DNA of 44,875 nt, taken from assembly GCF_019649055.1 (NCBI RefSeq), contig NW_026570556.1:1-44875 (forward strand), given 5' to 3'. Shown piece by piece: positions 1 through 9,796 of the stretch. Numbering within the stretch: position 1 is the first letter of the stretch; each line of letters opens with the position of its first letter. The translations under genes and the position numbers were made by a program. The DNA is from Paramacrobiotus metropolitanus (Eukaryota > Tardigrada > Eutardigrada > Parachela > Macrobiotidae). The notes beneath the pieces are model-generated. The model was not told the origin of the DNA. It ran no database searches and worked only from the letters and a program-made list of their open reading frames with translations.

Positions 1-480
1 GACGGAGGATACGGTGTTAATATTGTGTCAAATTCGTCACAAATTCTAGCTTGGTGGTTTCGCCCCTGCTTCATTATATTATTTTTGTCCATAAATCACA
101 GCCACTTACAATCGCGCGCCGGCGGCAGCACATCTGGAATAGGTAACGGAACGATAACAACGGGAGGCACACATCCCCAGCACACACTCAGCTGCAAGTG
201 CAGCCAAAATAATTTATACACCAGCATCAAACGAATTAAGGTTAATCAGTTATCATTTATTTATAAAGTAACCTCCATTCCCCCGCGTGTCGTTAAATCC
301 GTAAGCCAGCGAGCGCATTGCACTAGCGCGTGTTAAGAGAACATCTCTAAATTATGTAGCGCCAAAAATTGCTGATTTCGCCACCCCTCTCTACAGGAGC
401 TGCAAAGGGTATCACAAGGGTCATCAAGAGTCGATTCCTAAACATAGAATAAGCAGTAAACGTTACATCACATAATCTCA
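1..480. other. Gene-poor stretch, no supported gene
   Basis: An open frame at 25-336 on the plus strand has a hydrophobic segment near its start but begins with GTG rather than ATG and matches no family I recognise. It could be an exon of a gene lying to the left of the window, but nothing confirms that. I see no RNA gene or transposon end here. Confidence 0.4.
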
Positions 481-532
481 AATGAGGCAATTGTTTCCAC
501 CCCATAAAGTCCAAAAACCACACGGTTACATA

Positions 533-1245
533 CGAAGCGAGAAGCGCATAATAGTAAATCGACTGAGCTTGCTGCTTCTCTCGTTATACATTTGCACAAG
601 GGCTACTGGACAAGTCCAGGCGCACTTTATGAGCATCAGATATGAACAAAGCAATCGACACACTACGTTATGGTAAGCGAAAGTGACCGTGCTAACCCTA
701 TCGCCATCTGCTCCAAAGGGTACCATAGGCGGCTTCGGAATTTTAATTATAAAATCAAACATAAAAAAGTAGTTATTTTGGATTACGTAATGCCCAGTGA
801 GTTTTATCTTTCACCCTTATCTCCATGTACTGCATAGCTTAAAATAAGCCAATAAATGCGCTTACACTGAGAATCGAACATGTACAAGCGAATCAAACAT
901 TTCCTAATCGTAAATCGGATTTAATGTGCTGCTCCACTCGTCATACATTGCAAAGAGGCCACAAACAAGTCCGGGCGCACTTTGTAAGCATCGAATATGA
1001 ACGGAGCAATCAGCATATTACGTTATGGTAAGCAAAAGTTTCACCCTTATCTCCATGTACTGCATAGCTTAAATTAAGCCGATAAATGCGCTAACATTGA
1101 GAATCAAACGTGTACAAGCGAATCGAACATTCCGTAATCGTAATTAGGTTTAATGTGCTGCTCCTCTCGTTCCACATTGCAGCAGGGCTCTTAAGAAAGT
1201 CCGGGCGAGTTTTTAAGCATCAGACTTGGACAATGCAAACACACA
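533..1245. repeat. Divergent tandem repeat, about 3 copies, ~230 bp period
   Basis: Three diverged copies run head to tail: about 533-685, 808-1038 and 1039-1245. The second and third both start with the same block (TTTCACCCTTATCTCCATGT) at 808 and 1039, 231 bp apart. All three carry blocks resembling CAAGTCC(A/G)GGCGCACTTT, and the first two end in ACGTTATGGTAAGC. No copy has a long ATG-initiated frame, so this looks like non-coding satellite-like or transposon-derived sequence. Confidence 0.75.
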
Positions 1246-1259
1246 ATATTATTCATCGC

Positions 1260-3060
1260 GAGTTCTTCTCTGCCTGCCTGATTTTTCTAGTAGTGCTTTT
1301 TTCGTTTATAACTGTTTTAAGTAAAGGTTTACCAGCCCGGTTTTTCTTCGAAGCTAATGACAACGGCCTCGTTTCCGCCGTATTCTTCTAGAACACGTTT
1401 GTTTGAATACTAACCAGCCCGGTGCAACAGTGTTAACGCCGTTATTTGAACGATTGCTTTTATCGATTTCAAAAGGTAGTAGGCTGCAATCGCTCTGAAT
1501 ATAAGTAACCAGGAACCATGTGTGATGGCAAATTATTTTGACCGCGGGAGACAGCAGCACACTTCGTCTAAAAAGATTTATTCAGTCAAATCCGTCCTGT
1601 TTGTGGAAAATTGTCGCATTGCCAACCGTCTGTCCCCCGGTACCCCAAAGAGGTGGAATTTTTTCCATAAAAAATTCTGGGTGGCTCTAAGGCTTTGTAA
1701 GCATGCCTCTCCATACCCGCGATACGTAATGTTTGGAGGGTTCCATGTTTGATTCCAATTGTTTACATGTTGTCACGGTTACAACAGCTACAGCTTGTTT
1801 TATGAGCTCGCGCTCTCTAAAAATTAGGTTAAAATACTGTAACACTTGTACGTATCCTGTTGATATGAATCGTCGATATGAATATAAATCGATTAAGTAT
1901 ATGAATCGTTGATATGAGCCGATTAATGGGTACAGTAATAGTACACAAACACGCTACACGTGCAGATACAATTCTGTATACTGAACAGCCCTTCCTTAAA
2001 TCCGTTATAATTAATATTATTTTTACTAGCGGCGGTTGTTAACCACATTATTGCACGAGCGCGAGCGCCAATACCGCTGACTTGTGAGTAGTGATACTGG
2101 GTTTGTGGAATTGGAAAAGTGAGCCGTGACGCTCATCGTGGCGTCAGACAAATTTATGCTCTTGACGATCAGTTAATTCCAAAATAATTATTTTAATCTT
2201 CAAAGCTGGAGTACTGTACGTTACGTAACAACGATTACTTATTACAGTTACTTCCAAGTACAGGTAGTTGCTGTAAAGTACGTATCTTTAGATTCAGTAA
2301 TCACTGCGTCTTTATTCCAAGAAAATTAACTCTTAATTCCAGAGTAATCTTTGCAGTGACTGTAATTTTTAAAAACAGCTCAAGGTATATTTATATAGAT
2401 TCCTACAAAATGGTTTTGAAAAAGTTTGAATAGTCAAAGATTCAGAATTTTTCTTTGAAATTTAGTACTGTGAATATTGCAGAATGTTTTAGAACGGTCA
2501 ACTGTAGCAGCATATTAATTTTGCAGTTTTTATTTTCCGAATTTAAAGTACTTAGCAACAAAATTATAGTATTGATGGTAATATGTACTGGACTTCATCA
2601 AACATAGCGCCTTCACATTTATATATTGGAACTTCTTAAAGTTTCTAAACATTTCGAAATACTCGTATCGTATTAATTTTTTAAAATTGCTTTAAAAAAT
2701 TTACTGAAAATTCAGTGATATTTTTTTAACACTTTCTAACGTTTCTGAGCATTTCAATATGTTACAGTACCTGTATATTTTGGAATTTTCTATATTTTAA
2801 AAATATTTCTAAAGATTTCAAAATGTTTCTGAAGGTGGCCCCGCGCAGCGGGACTAATAGCTCTATATTTTATTATTTCTACGTTTGGAATAAGTTTAAG
2901 ATAAAAACTGAAAAAATTCAGTTTAATACATCCATCCACCGACTCCGTAATTTCACAATCATATTTCCATACCAAAACGCAACGACACTTGTCCTTAATG
3001 AATCTGTGTGCACATGCACAAGGTCAGTGACAATGGCTCACCCATAGGAATTTCTTATCC
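1260..3060. other. AT-rich intergenic region
   Basis: No coding sequence is supported. At 1860-1925 there is a short direct-repeat cluster of GATATGAATCG-like units. From about 2380 to 2830 the sequence is AT-rich with degenerate repeats of TTTCTAAACATTTC type. A GC-rich hairpin followed by CTAA at 2840-2857 is discussed among the rejected items. Confidence 0.5.
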
Positions 3061-3069
3061 TATTAATTT

Positions 3070-3360
3070 ACGTAATTGCGTTTAATTGCGTTTAATAATT
3101 TTGCGTTTAACCCAATAAAACGTGTAATGGTGAATAACCCAATAAAACTCCCTGGACACTGGCGAATCTAGGCGGATTTCTACGGGGAGCTGGAGAATTC
3201 ACACCAAAGGGGAGAGTATTCTCTCGCTTTTTCGGCGACCTCCGGCGTAACAAAGTTCGCAACGTACCCCCTCTTGCGAATATCTTTGATGTCCGAGTTA
3301 CGGGGGGGGGGGCATTAGCCCCGGGAGCCCCCCTTAAATTTGCCACTGTCCCTGGATAAT
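3070..3360. repeat. Simple-repeat cluster with an 11-G run
   Basis: TTGCGTTTAA occurs three times near 3075-3107, and AACCCAATAAAAC occurs twice (about 3108 and 3137). An 11-base G homopolymer lies at 3302-3312. The minus-strand frame over 3107-3346 is proline/arginine-rich low complexity and I do not consider it a gene. Confidence 0.55.
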
Positions 3361-4000
3361 AGCGTTGACAAGGTATTCCTTGTGGTTCGCATTGGAAAGG
3401 TCCTGTTTCTAAAACTTGCTTGTGTGATATTAGAGATAATTATTGTTTACATACGATTTTCTTAGGAAAACCTCGCCCTTGTTTTTTATACCCAATGTAC
3501 TTGTACTTACGAATTTGTTCATAGTACGTCCGACGGTATCGCGCTTGTGTGACATAATTATTATTCGAAGTAAGTTCACGGAGTAGACGGAGATATTAAG
3601 TACTGAATGTACAGAGAAGCATTATTCAAGCAAAACAGTTTTAATGGCTGGCTTCCTTGAGACGGCGTTGAATGCATCTGCATTGCGCATGTACAGGACT
3701 GATTTTATTTTTATCGCGGTGTGATGAAGATTTGTTTGATTGATTATCCGGTTTATCGTTTATCATAGTCACTTGGGAGAAAAGCGAGAAGAAAACTGCT
3801 TACTCTCTTACTACCAATACGTTGGCCTGTGTGCTCACACCTCCCCGGCAGTCGCGCAGTTGTTAGTACTACGAGAGTTTACGTGTGCAGATCGAATTTC
3901 TCATTAATGTATTTTATCTGTTCTTATGCACGACATAACTTGTGAGAACCCAAGAACAATTAGTTGAACAAACGGGACAAATAAAAATCACATCAAATAA
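3361..4000. other. Intergenic, nothing recognised
   Basis: No long ATG-initiated frame, repeat array or transposon end is visible in this stretch. It ends at the Helitron 3' terminus beginning at 4001. Confidence 0.4.
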
Positions 4001-4040
4001 CTAGCAGACCCCGGGCAAACTAAGCGGAATAAATTAGCGA
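4001..4040 (-). mobile_element. Helitron 3'-end remnant (minus strand)
   Basis: Read on the minus strand, this ends in GGGGTCTGCTAG followed by T, which is the CTRR|T ending of Helitrons. It aligns well with the complete Helitron 3' end at 25270-25298, sharing TTATTTA, TCCGC, TTTGC and CGGGGTCT.CTAGT. The subterminal hairpin is degraded here. The body should extend rightwards, but no matching 5' TC end was found before the next element at 4518, so the copy is probably truncated. Confidence 0.6.
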
Positions 4041-4517
4041 TGGATAACTAAATCCAAAAATAAAGCTCCACATTGCAGATAATATGATGTGCCGTAATTA
4101 TCGAAGTTGTGGTACCTCCCGCAATAAATGCACCCTCGGTAAGAAGCGCACCTTTACCGGCAAGTTTGAAAAAAAATACGGCACCTTGACCGAAATTGTC
4201 GCACAGGGGGCCGTTAATCAATGTCGAGCGCAGTAGACTAATAAATTGATGGTTCATAAGAAAATGTGGTGGTTTTGCTGGCAGGCAGTTGTATGCATCT
4301 TCCGGATTGCTGTATGCCAGTTTCGTCTAAATATGTCTCTTTATTTATGTTAACATTGCGACATAACAGTCATGTGTCAAATCCCTACGGCCGGCATTGT
4401 ACATGAGTCAAAAATTAAAAAAAAGCAACCAAAGCCAATATTATCAGCAATTGTTTTTAGTAGCTGCATTGCCTTTATTAACTGCAAGGCTAATATTTGA
4501 TTTTGTAATTGTATATA
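4041..4517. other. Non-coding stretch, possibly Helitron body
   Basis: This could be the interior of the minus-strand Helitron copy whose 3' end is at 4001. No coding potential or second terminus is visible. The final TA (4516-4517) is the target duplication of the mariner-like element that follows. Confidence 0.35.
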
Positions 4518-4542
4518 CCGGGTGGCTGAACAAAATGTCACC
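4518..4542 (+). repeat. Left terminal inverted repeat, Tc1/mariner-like element
   Basis: CCGGGTGGCTGAACAAAATG and the five bases after it (25 bp) are matched, inverted and with one mismatch, by 10588-10612. Both copies are bordered on the outside by TA, the target duplication typical of the Tc1/mariner superfamily. CCGGGTGG-type starts are common in mariner-like ends. Confidence 0.75.
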
Positions 4543-4660
4543 TTGGTTTACTAAGGTGCACTGGGCCTATCCAGTGGTTGATTGGCATGATTTTAGTTTT
4601 AATCGAAAGATCAATTTCCCTGGCACAAAAAAGTTAAGTCAAACCAACAATGTAAAAGGG

Positions 4661-5117
4661 TGACATGCTATGCGGAAGTCGCACCGCGACAACCGCACTA
4701 GGTGACCAAACCTACTCGATCGGTAGAGTGGGAATATGCTCTGGACTCCGTAAGTGGTACTACTGCCTACTTCCGCTAGGTACGAGCGGATTGCTGTGCC
4801 TAACGAAAGTTACCGAAACCGAAACACTCAGGAACTTCCCAAATGTTTAATCACCAAACCGAACGAACGAACAAACAGAACAGAACAGAACGAGATATGA
4901 ACTTCCTTCTAACCTAGAGTCACACGACCTTTCAGCTAGAAACAAGCTCACAGATTTAGTTGAAGTTAGAAACTTCAGACTGATCCATTTGACCAGAATC
5001 GTGGATGCAATTAGCGATCAAATGCGTTAGATAAGAACAGCAAATTGTACGTAACAGACAACACGTACGTCATAACACGTACGTACGTAATACGCGCAAT
5101 CTATGCATAGCGCGTTA
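4661..5117 (-). repeat. 3' LTR (left copy)
   Basis: Identical in length and nearly identical in sequence to 9340-9796. On the minus strand it starts TAACGCGC and ends ATGTCA, so it lacks the usual TG start. It contains clustered ACGTACGT palindromes near the minus-strand start and a short CGAACGAACGAAC / AACAGAACAGAAC repeat in the middle. Confidence 0.92.
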
Positions 5118-5128
5118 CCCCCACTGCT
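5118..5128 (-). other. Polypurine tract (plus-strand primer)
   Basis: On the minus strand AGCAGTGGGGG directly abuts the start of the 3' LTR, where a polypurine tract is expected. The same 13-mer TTACCCCCACTGC (plus strand) recurs at 5582-5594 inside the 3' non-coding region. Confidence 0.65.
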
Positions 5129-6080
5129 ACAGAATTAACGTCCGCGTTGATCAAAGCAAACAAAAAAACAAAAACCAAAATGAAAGAAAATCAAAATCCA
5201 GGAAGTACCGTAATCCTGGGAGATCCGTTCCATCATTCGCGTGTAGAATCCGCGGAGTGACGGGGTTCGAATGGAGGTCCAAGTTGATGAAGTTGGTGTT
5301 CCGTCCAAGTCCTCCGAAGTTCTTCGTTCCATGCGCGTCCAGTTTTGTCGTCATCCATTCAAACGTTTTGTATCCAGGTGAGACTTTCATCTATCCTCTC
5401 CCTCCGAAGAGCTCGAGGATCCAGAATCGAACAGGCCAAGCACACCAGAAATGTCAACCATTCTGATAACACTGGCCACAGCAAATCAAAAAACACAGAT
5501 CAGAACGGATAAATACCGTCCATCTATCAGCATCTTCGGCGCACCAAAAGTGGATATTTAATTTTCACTAATAACTGGCAATTACCCCCACTGCAAGTTT
5601 GCACTTGCAGTGGAACAATCAAACACAGTCAATCAGAACCAGATCACAAGAACTGAAACAACTTGGTTCTTGCCCATGATCAGATAAACACATTTTCCAT
5701 CATCCAAGTTACTTTCGGATGATCGACTCAAATCCCAACTGTGAACTTCTTATCAAACAAAAAGTCAAACAGTAACTATACTGCTGATAACTGTAGAATC
5801 AAAATGATTTTAAAATCATTTTTACAGAAATCAAACACTGCACCGCAGCACAGCGTTTCCATGCACGTAGCTACCACACCGGCGGCTACGGCACACAACA
5901 CAGTACTCGAGTAATGAGTACTTAATTTTCCCAATCAACAAGGTTTTATAACTTTCTGGTATTTCAACAATCAGCATCCCCTTTTCGCTGATAAATCCTG
6001 CGGTTATGAGTAAAAGCAAGTTACACTGTCAGTACACCACCGACTAGAGAACAGCGGACTTACAACGTAGCAGCTAAAAC
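5129..6080 (-). other. 3' non-coding region of the LTR element
   Basis: About 950 bp between the ORF stop and the polypurine tract has no long frame and no recognisable integrase core or envelope. It contains a perfect 11 bp-arm hairpin at 5588-5613 (loop TTGC), a perfect 22 bp palindrome at 5801-5822 (AAAATGATTTTAAAATCATT plus TT), and a second copy of the polypurine-tract 13-mer at 5582-5594. Confidence 0.6.
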
Positions 6081-8972
6081 TTAAACATGAGCACTACATT
6101 GCTCACATTGTGCTTCGATTTTCCACAATTTAGCATTCATCCCAGGCCAATAATAATTCCGCAAAACATACTTACGGACTGACCAATAATCATGCAAATT
6201 ACCAGCATGATAACTCTCATGGCAGTCTCGTAACAAGTCCTGGCGGCTCACTTCCGGTACGAACACACGGTGTCTACCGTACCTACCGCCCTTGCTAAGG
6301 TACACAATGCCACGATAAACATGAAAATCTTTCACGTTCTCTCTTTCATCCCGATTCATCTCCGCCTCGGGATTCTCGATCAGATACTTCAAGCGCTTCA
6401 CATAAGCACTGCTACTTTGCTTCCGACGCCAACCCACACGAGCCTGAGCACCCCCACTGCAAAGCGAATGCCCTGTCGGACGGCGTATCGAGCTGAACTG
6501 CACCAGAGCGGCATCGTTCCCACTGCTAGCTTCATCTCTTCCGACAACTTTTGCATGTTTAGCATGCACTGTAAAGGAATTAACCTCCGGCCTGCGCATC
6601 AAGAACGATCCCAAACAATTACTCTCAGGATGCTTTCCCATCGACTTCTTTATCATGTAAGCTTTAATCACCTGATCCGGTGGTTCAGCTGTCACGGGCT
6701 TACGAGGTTCCGTACTGGTGCATTTCTTTCCCACATGCGCACCATGGCATTTAAAACAAATCGGTTGTCCGTCTGGGAAATACCACTTCGCGTAATTAAT
6801 GGTCACCTGCTTACCATTATCAACTGCACTTCCTTCGGACTTCTTCGCCTCATTACTAGCAGCCTTAACTGCACTGCTATCTGTCTCACTTGGCTTCCTG
6901 CCAGTGAACTGCTTTGAATCAGAGTAACCAGAACCTGAATTACTATTACGCAGTTTGTACTGCAGCTTCAATTCTGATAAGAATTCTTCAACATCTGCCA
7001 CTCTCTTCTCCTCCATGTACTTGAACCAGAAGAAACGGTTCTTCTTTAAACCCTGCTTCAGATAATACACCCGTTCAGATTCATTCAGATCTAACTTCTT
7101 GAACGACGTAGTGAACCAATCAACATACGAGTTTGGTGTATCATCATTACTGAAATGACGATCAGCAATCTTATCACGAACTGCCATTAAATCTTTCTCA
7201 TCCGAGAAATGTTCCCGGATCATCTTCTTCCATTCAGACCACTTAAACTTTTTACTGGCATCATACTTATCGAGATACCAGGTAAGTGCCGTACCAGTAA
7301 GGCAGCGCGACAGGCACTTACTGATGACGTCACCATCAGACCAACTGTTGTGGTTTTTACAATTATCCACACTCTGGATAAACTGTTCCACCTTATTTGT
7401 ATCTGTCTTCCCGTCAAACTTTTCAGGATACATCGTATCCGTCCTGAATGCACCTTTCATTGCATTCGTAAACTTATCCAGGTCGAACGGAGCGGAAACA
7501 GTACTACCGCCCTTGGCCTCCTGTTCCTTTAAGCGACGATCAAGTTCAGCAACCTTTGCTTCCATCTTACTCAAAGCAATCGTACTGACTTCCGATTTCG
7601 TTGGTGAGGGACTACGCGACTCACCCAAACATTCCTGCATATTGTGGGCACGCTCACGTAACTCCAGAAAATCTTCCGCTTTGTGGTTATCCTTTACCAC
7701 AAAGACAGGTTTATGAACTGCGCTGTACAGCTTTCGTACAGGTTCAGGCATATCTTGTACTACCAAGCTGCGTCGATCTGCTTCAACATGCGGAACAAAA
7801 ATAACGTCATCATTCATTGCATGACGTTCATTATTCCTATCAGTTTTCCACTTATCAACAGCAACTTTAAATGCTGTTTGTTCAGCCAAAAAACTCGCAT
7901 ACTTTTTATTCAAGGCAGCTGTGCCTTGTTGAAAACTTTTTTGCGCCTGCTGCTTCTCCAGCTGGAATTGCTGTTTCTCCAGTTGAAGCTTCTCGCATTC
8001 TTTGTTTACATGCTCGAACGCGTCCTGCATCAACTTTGCGTCTCGCGTCCGCATAACAGTAAGCAACTTTACGTCATCCGTCAACTTCTTTCGATGATCA
8101 ACACTATCAACGTATTTTTCGACCAAATCGTTATACTTTAAAGCTAGTGCATGATATTGCACCCTTTCTGCATCCAACTCTTTACGTAACTGATCAACCA
8201 CAGCCGCGGTTGATGACTCATCGCTTTCTTTGCCAAGCTTCTGACTGTAATGCAAATCAGCGCCCTTATGATGCTGATCAATAGCAGCCAGTTCCGTATC
8301 GCTGTCTTCATTATCTCCAGTAACAACAGCTGAATAATCTGGAGCATTATTAATTTGCTCCAAAACCTTATTCATTTCTGTCAGGTCCAAGTGTTGAATT
8401 ACCACGGTATCCTTTGCAGTACCACTCAAGCCACTGGCAGACAGTGCATTGCCCTCACTGACTGCAGCTTGCAGACCGCCGCTTTGCTGCATATCCGACC
8501 CTGAATGGGCTTTACTGCTACCTGCTGCAGACTGATCAGGCTTTTTGTTGGCAAGATACTGCATCCATTTTTCATGCAGTTCAGTGCCATACTGCTGATC
8601 GTAATCATGCAAGGTCAGATGGACCGCTCTACGGGCGGGAATCTTCCTTCCTGTCTGAATCCACTGATCATAACCTCCTGGTTTTTTACCGCCAATAAGG
8701 TCATATTCAACCCACTCCTGGCTTAATTCTCCAGTACGTGGGAGAACAATTTCCCACTTCTTACAAAATTCACCAACATTTTCGTCTTCCGGTAGAAACC
8801 ACTGCACTGTAGGCGGTGATAAATAGTCCGCCTTCTTCAACATGGCTTCAAACTCGTCAACGTTAATCATCCCCCTTCGACGGGACGGTTTACTTTTTCC
8901 CGTTGATGGCTCTTCCACACCATCCTCATGTCCAGCGGTTAATGCTGATGGTTCAATCACTGTACCATCCAT
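6081..8972 (-). CDS. gag: Gag polyprotein fused to the integrase zinc-binding domain
   Basis: A single ORF with about 963 codons from the methionine at 8970-8972. The frame stays open to 9377, but that extension runs through the primer-binding site into the LTR and is untranslated leader, so I chose the internal ATG (MDGTVIEPS). Residues roughly 260-365 are a Gln/Lys/Glu-rich coiled coil. Roughly 510-670 is a retrotransposon Gag (capsid) domain with WYLDKY and LKLQYKL-type signatures. About 735-750 is a CCHC-like knuckle (CFKCHGAHVGKKC, spacing CX2CX3HX4C). The C-terminus (about 910-960) is an H2C2 integrase zinc finger: HESYH, then YWPGM, then CEQC. Protease, reverse transcriptase, RNase H and the integrase DDE core that normally lie between or after these parts are missing, and the junction remained in frame. 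The protein should still assemble particles and bind nucleic acid, but is enzymatically inert. Confidence 0.85.
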   Translation of the reverse strand: MDGTVIEPSALTAGHEDGVEEPSTGKSKPSRRRGMINVDEFEAMLKKADYLSPPTVQWFLPEDENVGEFCKKWEIVLPRTGELSQEWVEYDLIGGKKPGGYDQWIQTGRKIPARRAVHLTLHDYDQQYGTELHEKWMQYLANKKPDQSAAGSSKAHSGSDMQQSGGLQAAVSEGNALSASGLSGTAKDTVVIQHLDLTEMNKVLEQINNAPDYSAVVTGDNEDSDTELAAIDQHHKGADLHYSQKLGKESDESSTAAVVDQLRKELDAERVQYHALALKYNDLVEKYVDSVDHRKKLTDDVKLLTVMRTRDAKLMQDAFEHVNKECEKLQLEKQQFQLEKQQAQKSFQQGTAALNKKYASFLAEQTAFKVAVDKWKTDRNNERHAMNDDVIFVPHVEADRRSLVVQDMPEPVRKLYSAVHKPVFVVKDNHKAEDFLELRERAHNMQECLGESRSPSPTKSEVSTIALSKMEAKVAELDRRLKEQEAKGGSTVSAPFDLDKFTNAMKGAFRTDTMYPEKFDGKTDTNKVEQFIQSVDNCKNHNSWSDGDVISKCLSRCLTGTALTWYLDKYDASKKFKWSEWKKMIREHFSDEKDLMAVRDKIADRHFSNDDTPNSYVDWFTTSFKKLDLNESERVYYLKQGLKKNRFFWFKYMEEKRVADVEEFLSELKLQYKLRNSNSGSGYSDSKQFTGRKPSETDSSAVKAASNEAKKSEGSAVDNGKQVTINYAKWYFPDGQPICFKCHGAHVGKKCTSTEPRKPVTAEPPDQVIKAYMIKKSMGKHPESNCLGSFLMRRPEVNSFTVHAKHAKVVGRDEASSGNDAALVQFSSIRRPTGHSLCSGGAQARVGWRRKQSSSAYVKRLKYLIENPEAEMNRDERENVKDFHVYRGIVYLSKGGRYGRHRVFVPEVSRQDLLRDCHESYHAGNLHDYWSVRKYVLRNYYWPGMNAKLWKIEAQCEQCSAHV

Positions 8973-9120
8973 TGCACCTGCTTGACAAACAACAGACAAG
9001 TAATCCAGGTTACTGAACCCGGATGTAAGTCTGCTACACAAATAACAGGGCTTACGCCACCACTTCTCAGTACACACCGTACCAATTACCAGTACGCGTA
9101 CAGAATACGGACTCCCGTCC

Positions 9121-9241
9121 AGCACCTGGCTCGCACTTAGGAACCGTGCCTCGCGTAACCCTCTGAGGTCACTGCGGTACACACTGCGGGAAAGCACCTG
9201 GTTCTCACTTAGGAACCTTGCCTCACGGGATTCTCTGAGAA
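9121..9241 (-). repeat. Imperfect 74 bp duplication in the retrotransposon leader
   Basis: AGCACCTGG(C/T)TC.CACTTAGGAACC occurs at about 9121 and again at about 9195 (plus-strand coordinates), with similar sequence up to CTCTGAG in each. It lies between the primer-binding site and the Gag start, where packaging or dimerisation signals are usually found. That function is only an inference. Confidence 0.6.
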
Positions 9242-9321
9242 TCCACGCGGTCAACCAACACCACACAAAACGCAAAAAACCAATACCACTTACCAGACGA
9301 TCCAAATTCCCAGGGGTTGTT

Positions 9322-9339
9322 AAAATCCGTTGGGCGCCA
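9322..9339 (-). other. tRNA primer-binding site
   Basis: On the minus strand TGGCGCCCAACGGATTTT starts directly after the last base of the 5' LTR. TGGCGCC(C) is the classic start of primer-binding sites complementary to a tRNA 3' end (TGG pairs with the CCA tail). It fixes the element's orientation as minus. Confidence 0.85.
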
Positions 9340-9796
9340 TGACATGCTATGCGGAAGTCGCACCGCGACAACCGCACTAGGTGACCAAACCTACTCGATC
9401 GGTAGAGTGGGAATATGCTCTGGACTCCGTAAGTGGTACTACTGCCTACTTCTGCTAGGTACGAGCGGATTGCTGTGCCTAACGAAAGTTACCGAAACCG
9501 AAACACTCAGGAACTTCCCAAATGTTTAATCACCAAACCGAACGAACGAACAAACAGAACAGAACAGAACGAGATATGAACTTCCTTCTAACCTAGAGTC
9601 ACACGACCTTTCAGCTAGAAACAAGCTCACAGATTTAGTTGAAGTTAGAAACTTCAGACTGATCCATTTGACCAGAATCGTGGATGCAATTAGCGATCAA
9701 ATGCGTTAGATAAGAACAGCAAATTGTACGTAACAGACAACACGTACGTCATAACACGTACGTACGTAATACGCGCAATCTATGCATAGCGCGTTA
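9340..9796 (-). repeat. 5' LTR (right copy)
   Basis: 457 bp direct copy of 4661-5117 with about one substitution. It is followed on the minus strand by the primer-binding site, so it is the 5' LTR. The promoter position inside it is not evident from sequence alone. Confidence 0.92.

Larger units (their letters stand above)
4661..9796 (-). mobile_element. Young internally deleted Ty3/gypsy-like LTR retrotransposon
   Basis: Two direct repeats of exactly 457 bp (4661-5117 and 9340-9796) flank a 4.2 kb interior. The element reads on the minus strand: the right repeat is the 5' LTR, followed by a primer-binding site (9322-9339), a Gag-containing ORF (8972 down to 6081), a non-coding 3' region and a purine tract next to the left (3') LTR. 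I find one difference between the LTRs (C/T in the CTTCYGCTAGG block), so insertion was recent. Protease, reverse transcriptase, RNase H and the integrase core are absent, so the copy would need enzymes supplied in trans. The flanks (AAGGG on the left, ATGTT on the right) show no target-site duplication. Confidence 0.9.

Noticed and set aside
2385-2400. Minus-strand TCTATATAAATA as a Helitron 5' end
   Set aside because: AT-rich chance match. The sequence that follows does not resemble the 23389 start and no 3' partner lies to its left.
2840-2857. Possible third Helitron 3' end (CCCGC-GCA-GCGGG then CTAA, T)
   Set aside because: The spacer between hairpin and CTRR is a single base, shorter than usual, and no 5' end or family similarity upstream supports it.
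3107-3346. 79-codon minus-strand Pro/Arg-rich frame over the G-run
   Set aside because: Low complexity, spans a homopolymer, and has no recognisable domain.
5255-5285. GGGGTTCGAATGG as a tRNA T-arm
   Set aside because: No acceptor or anticodon stem can be formed around it; it lies in the retrotransposon 3' region.
6270-6917. 215-codon plus-strand frame
   Set aside because: Antisense shadow of the Gag-integrase finger ORF, without motifs of its own.
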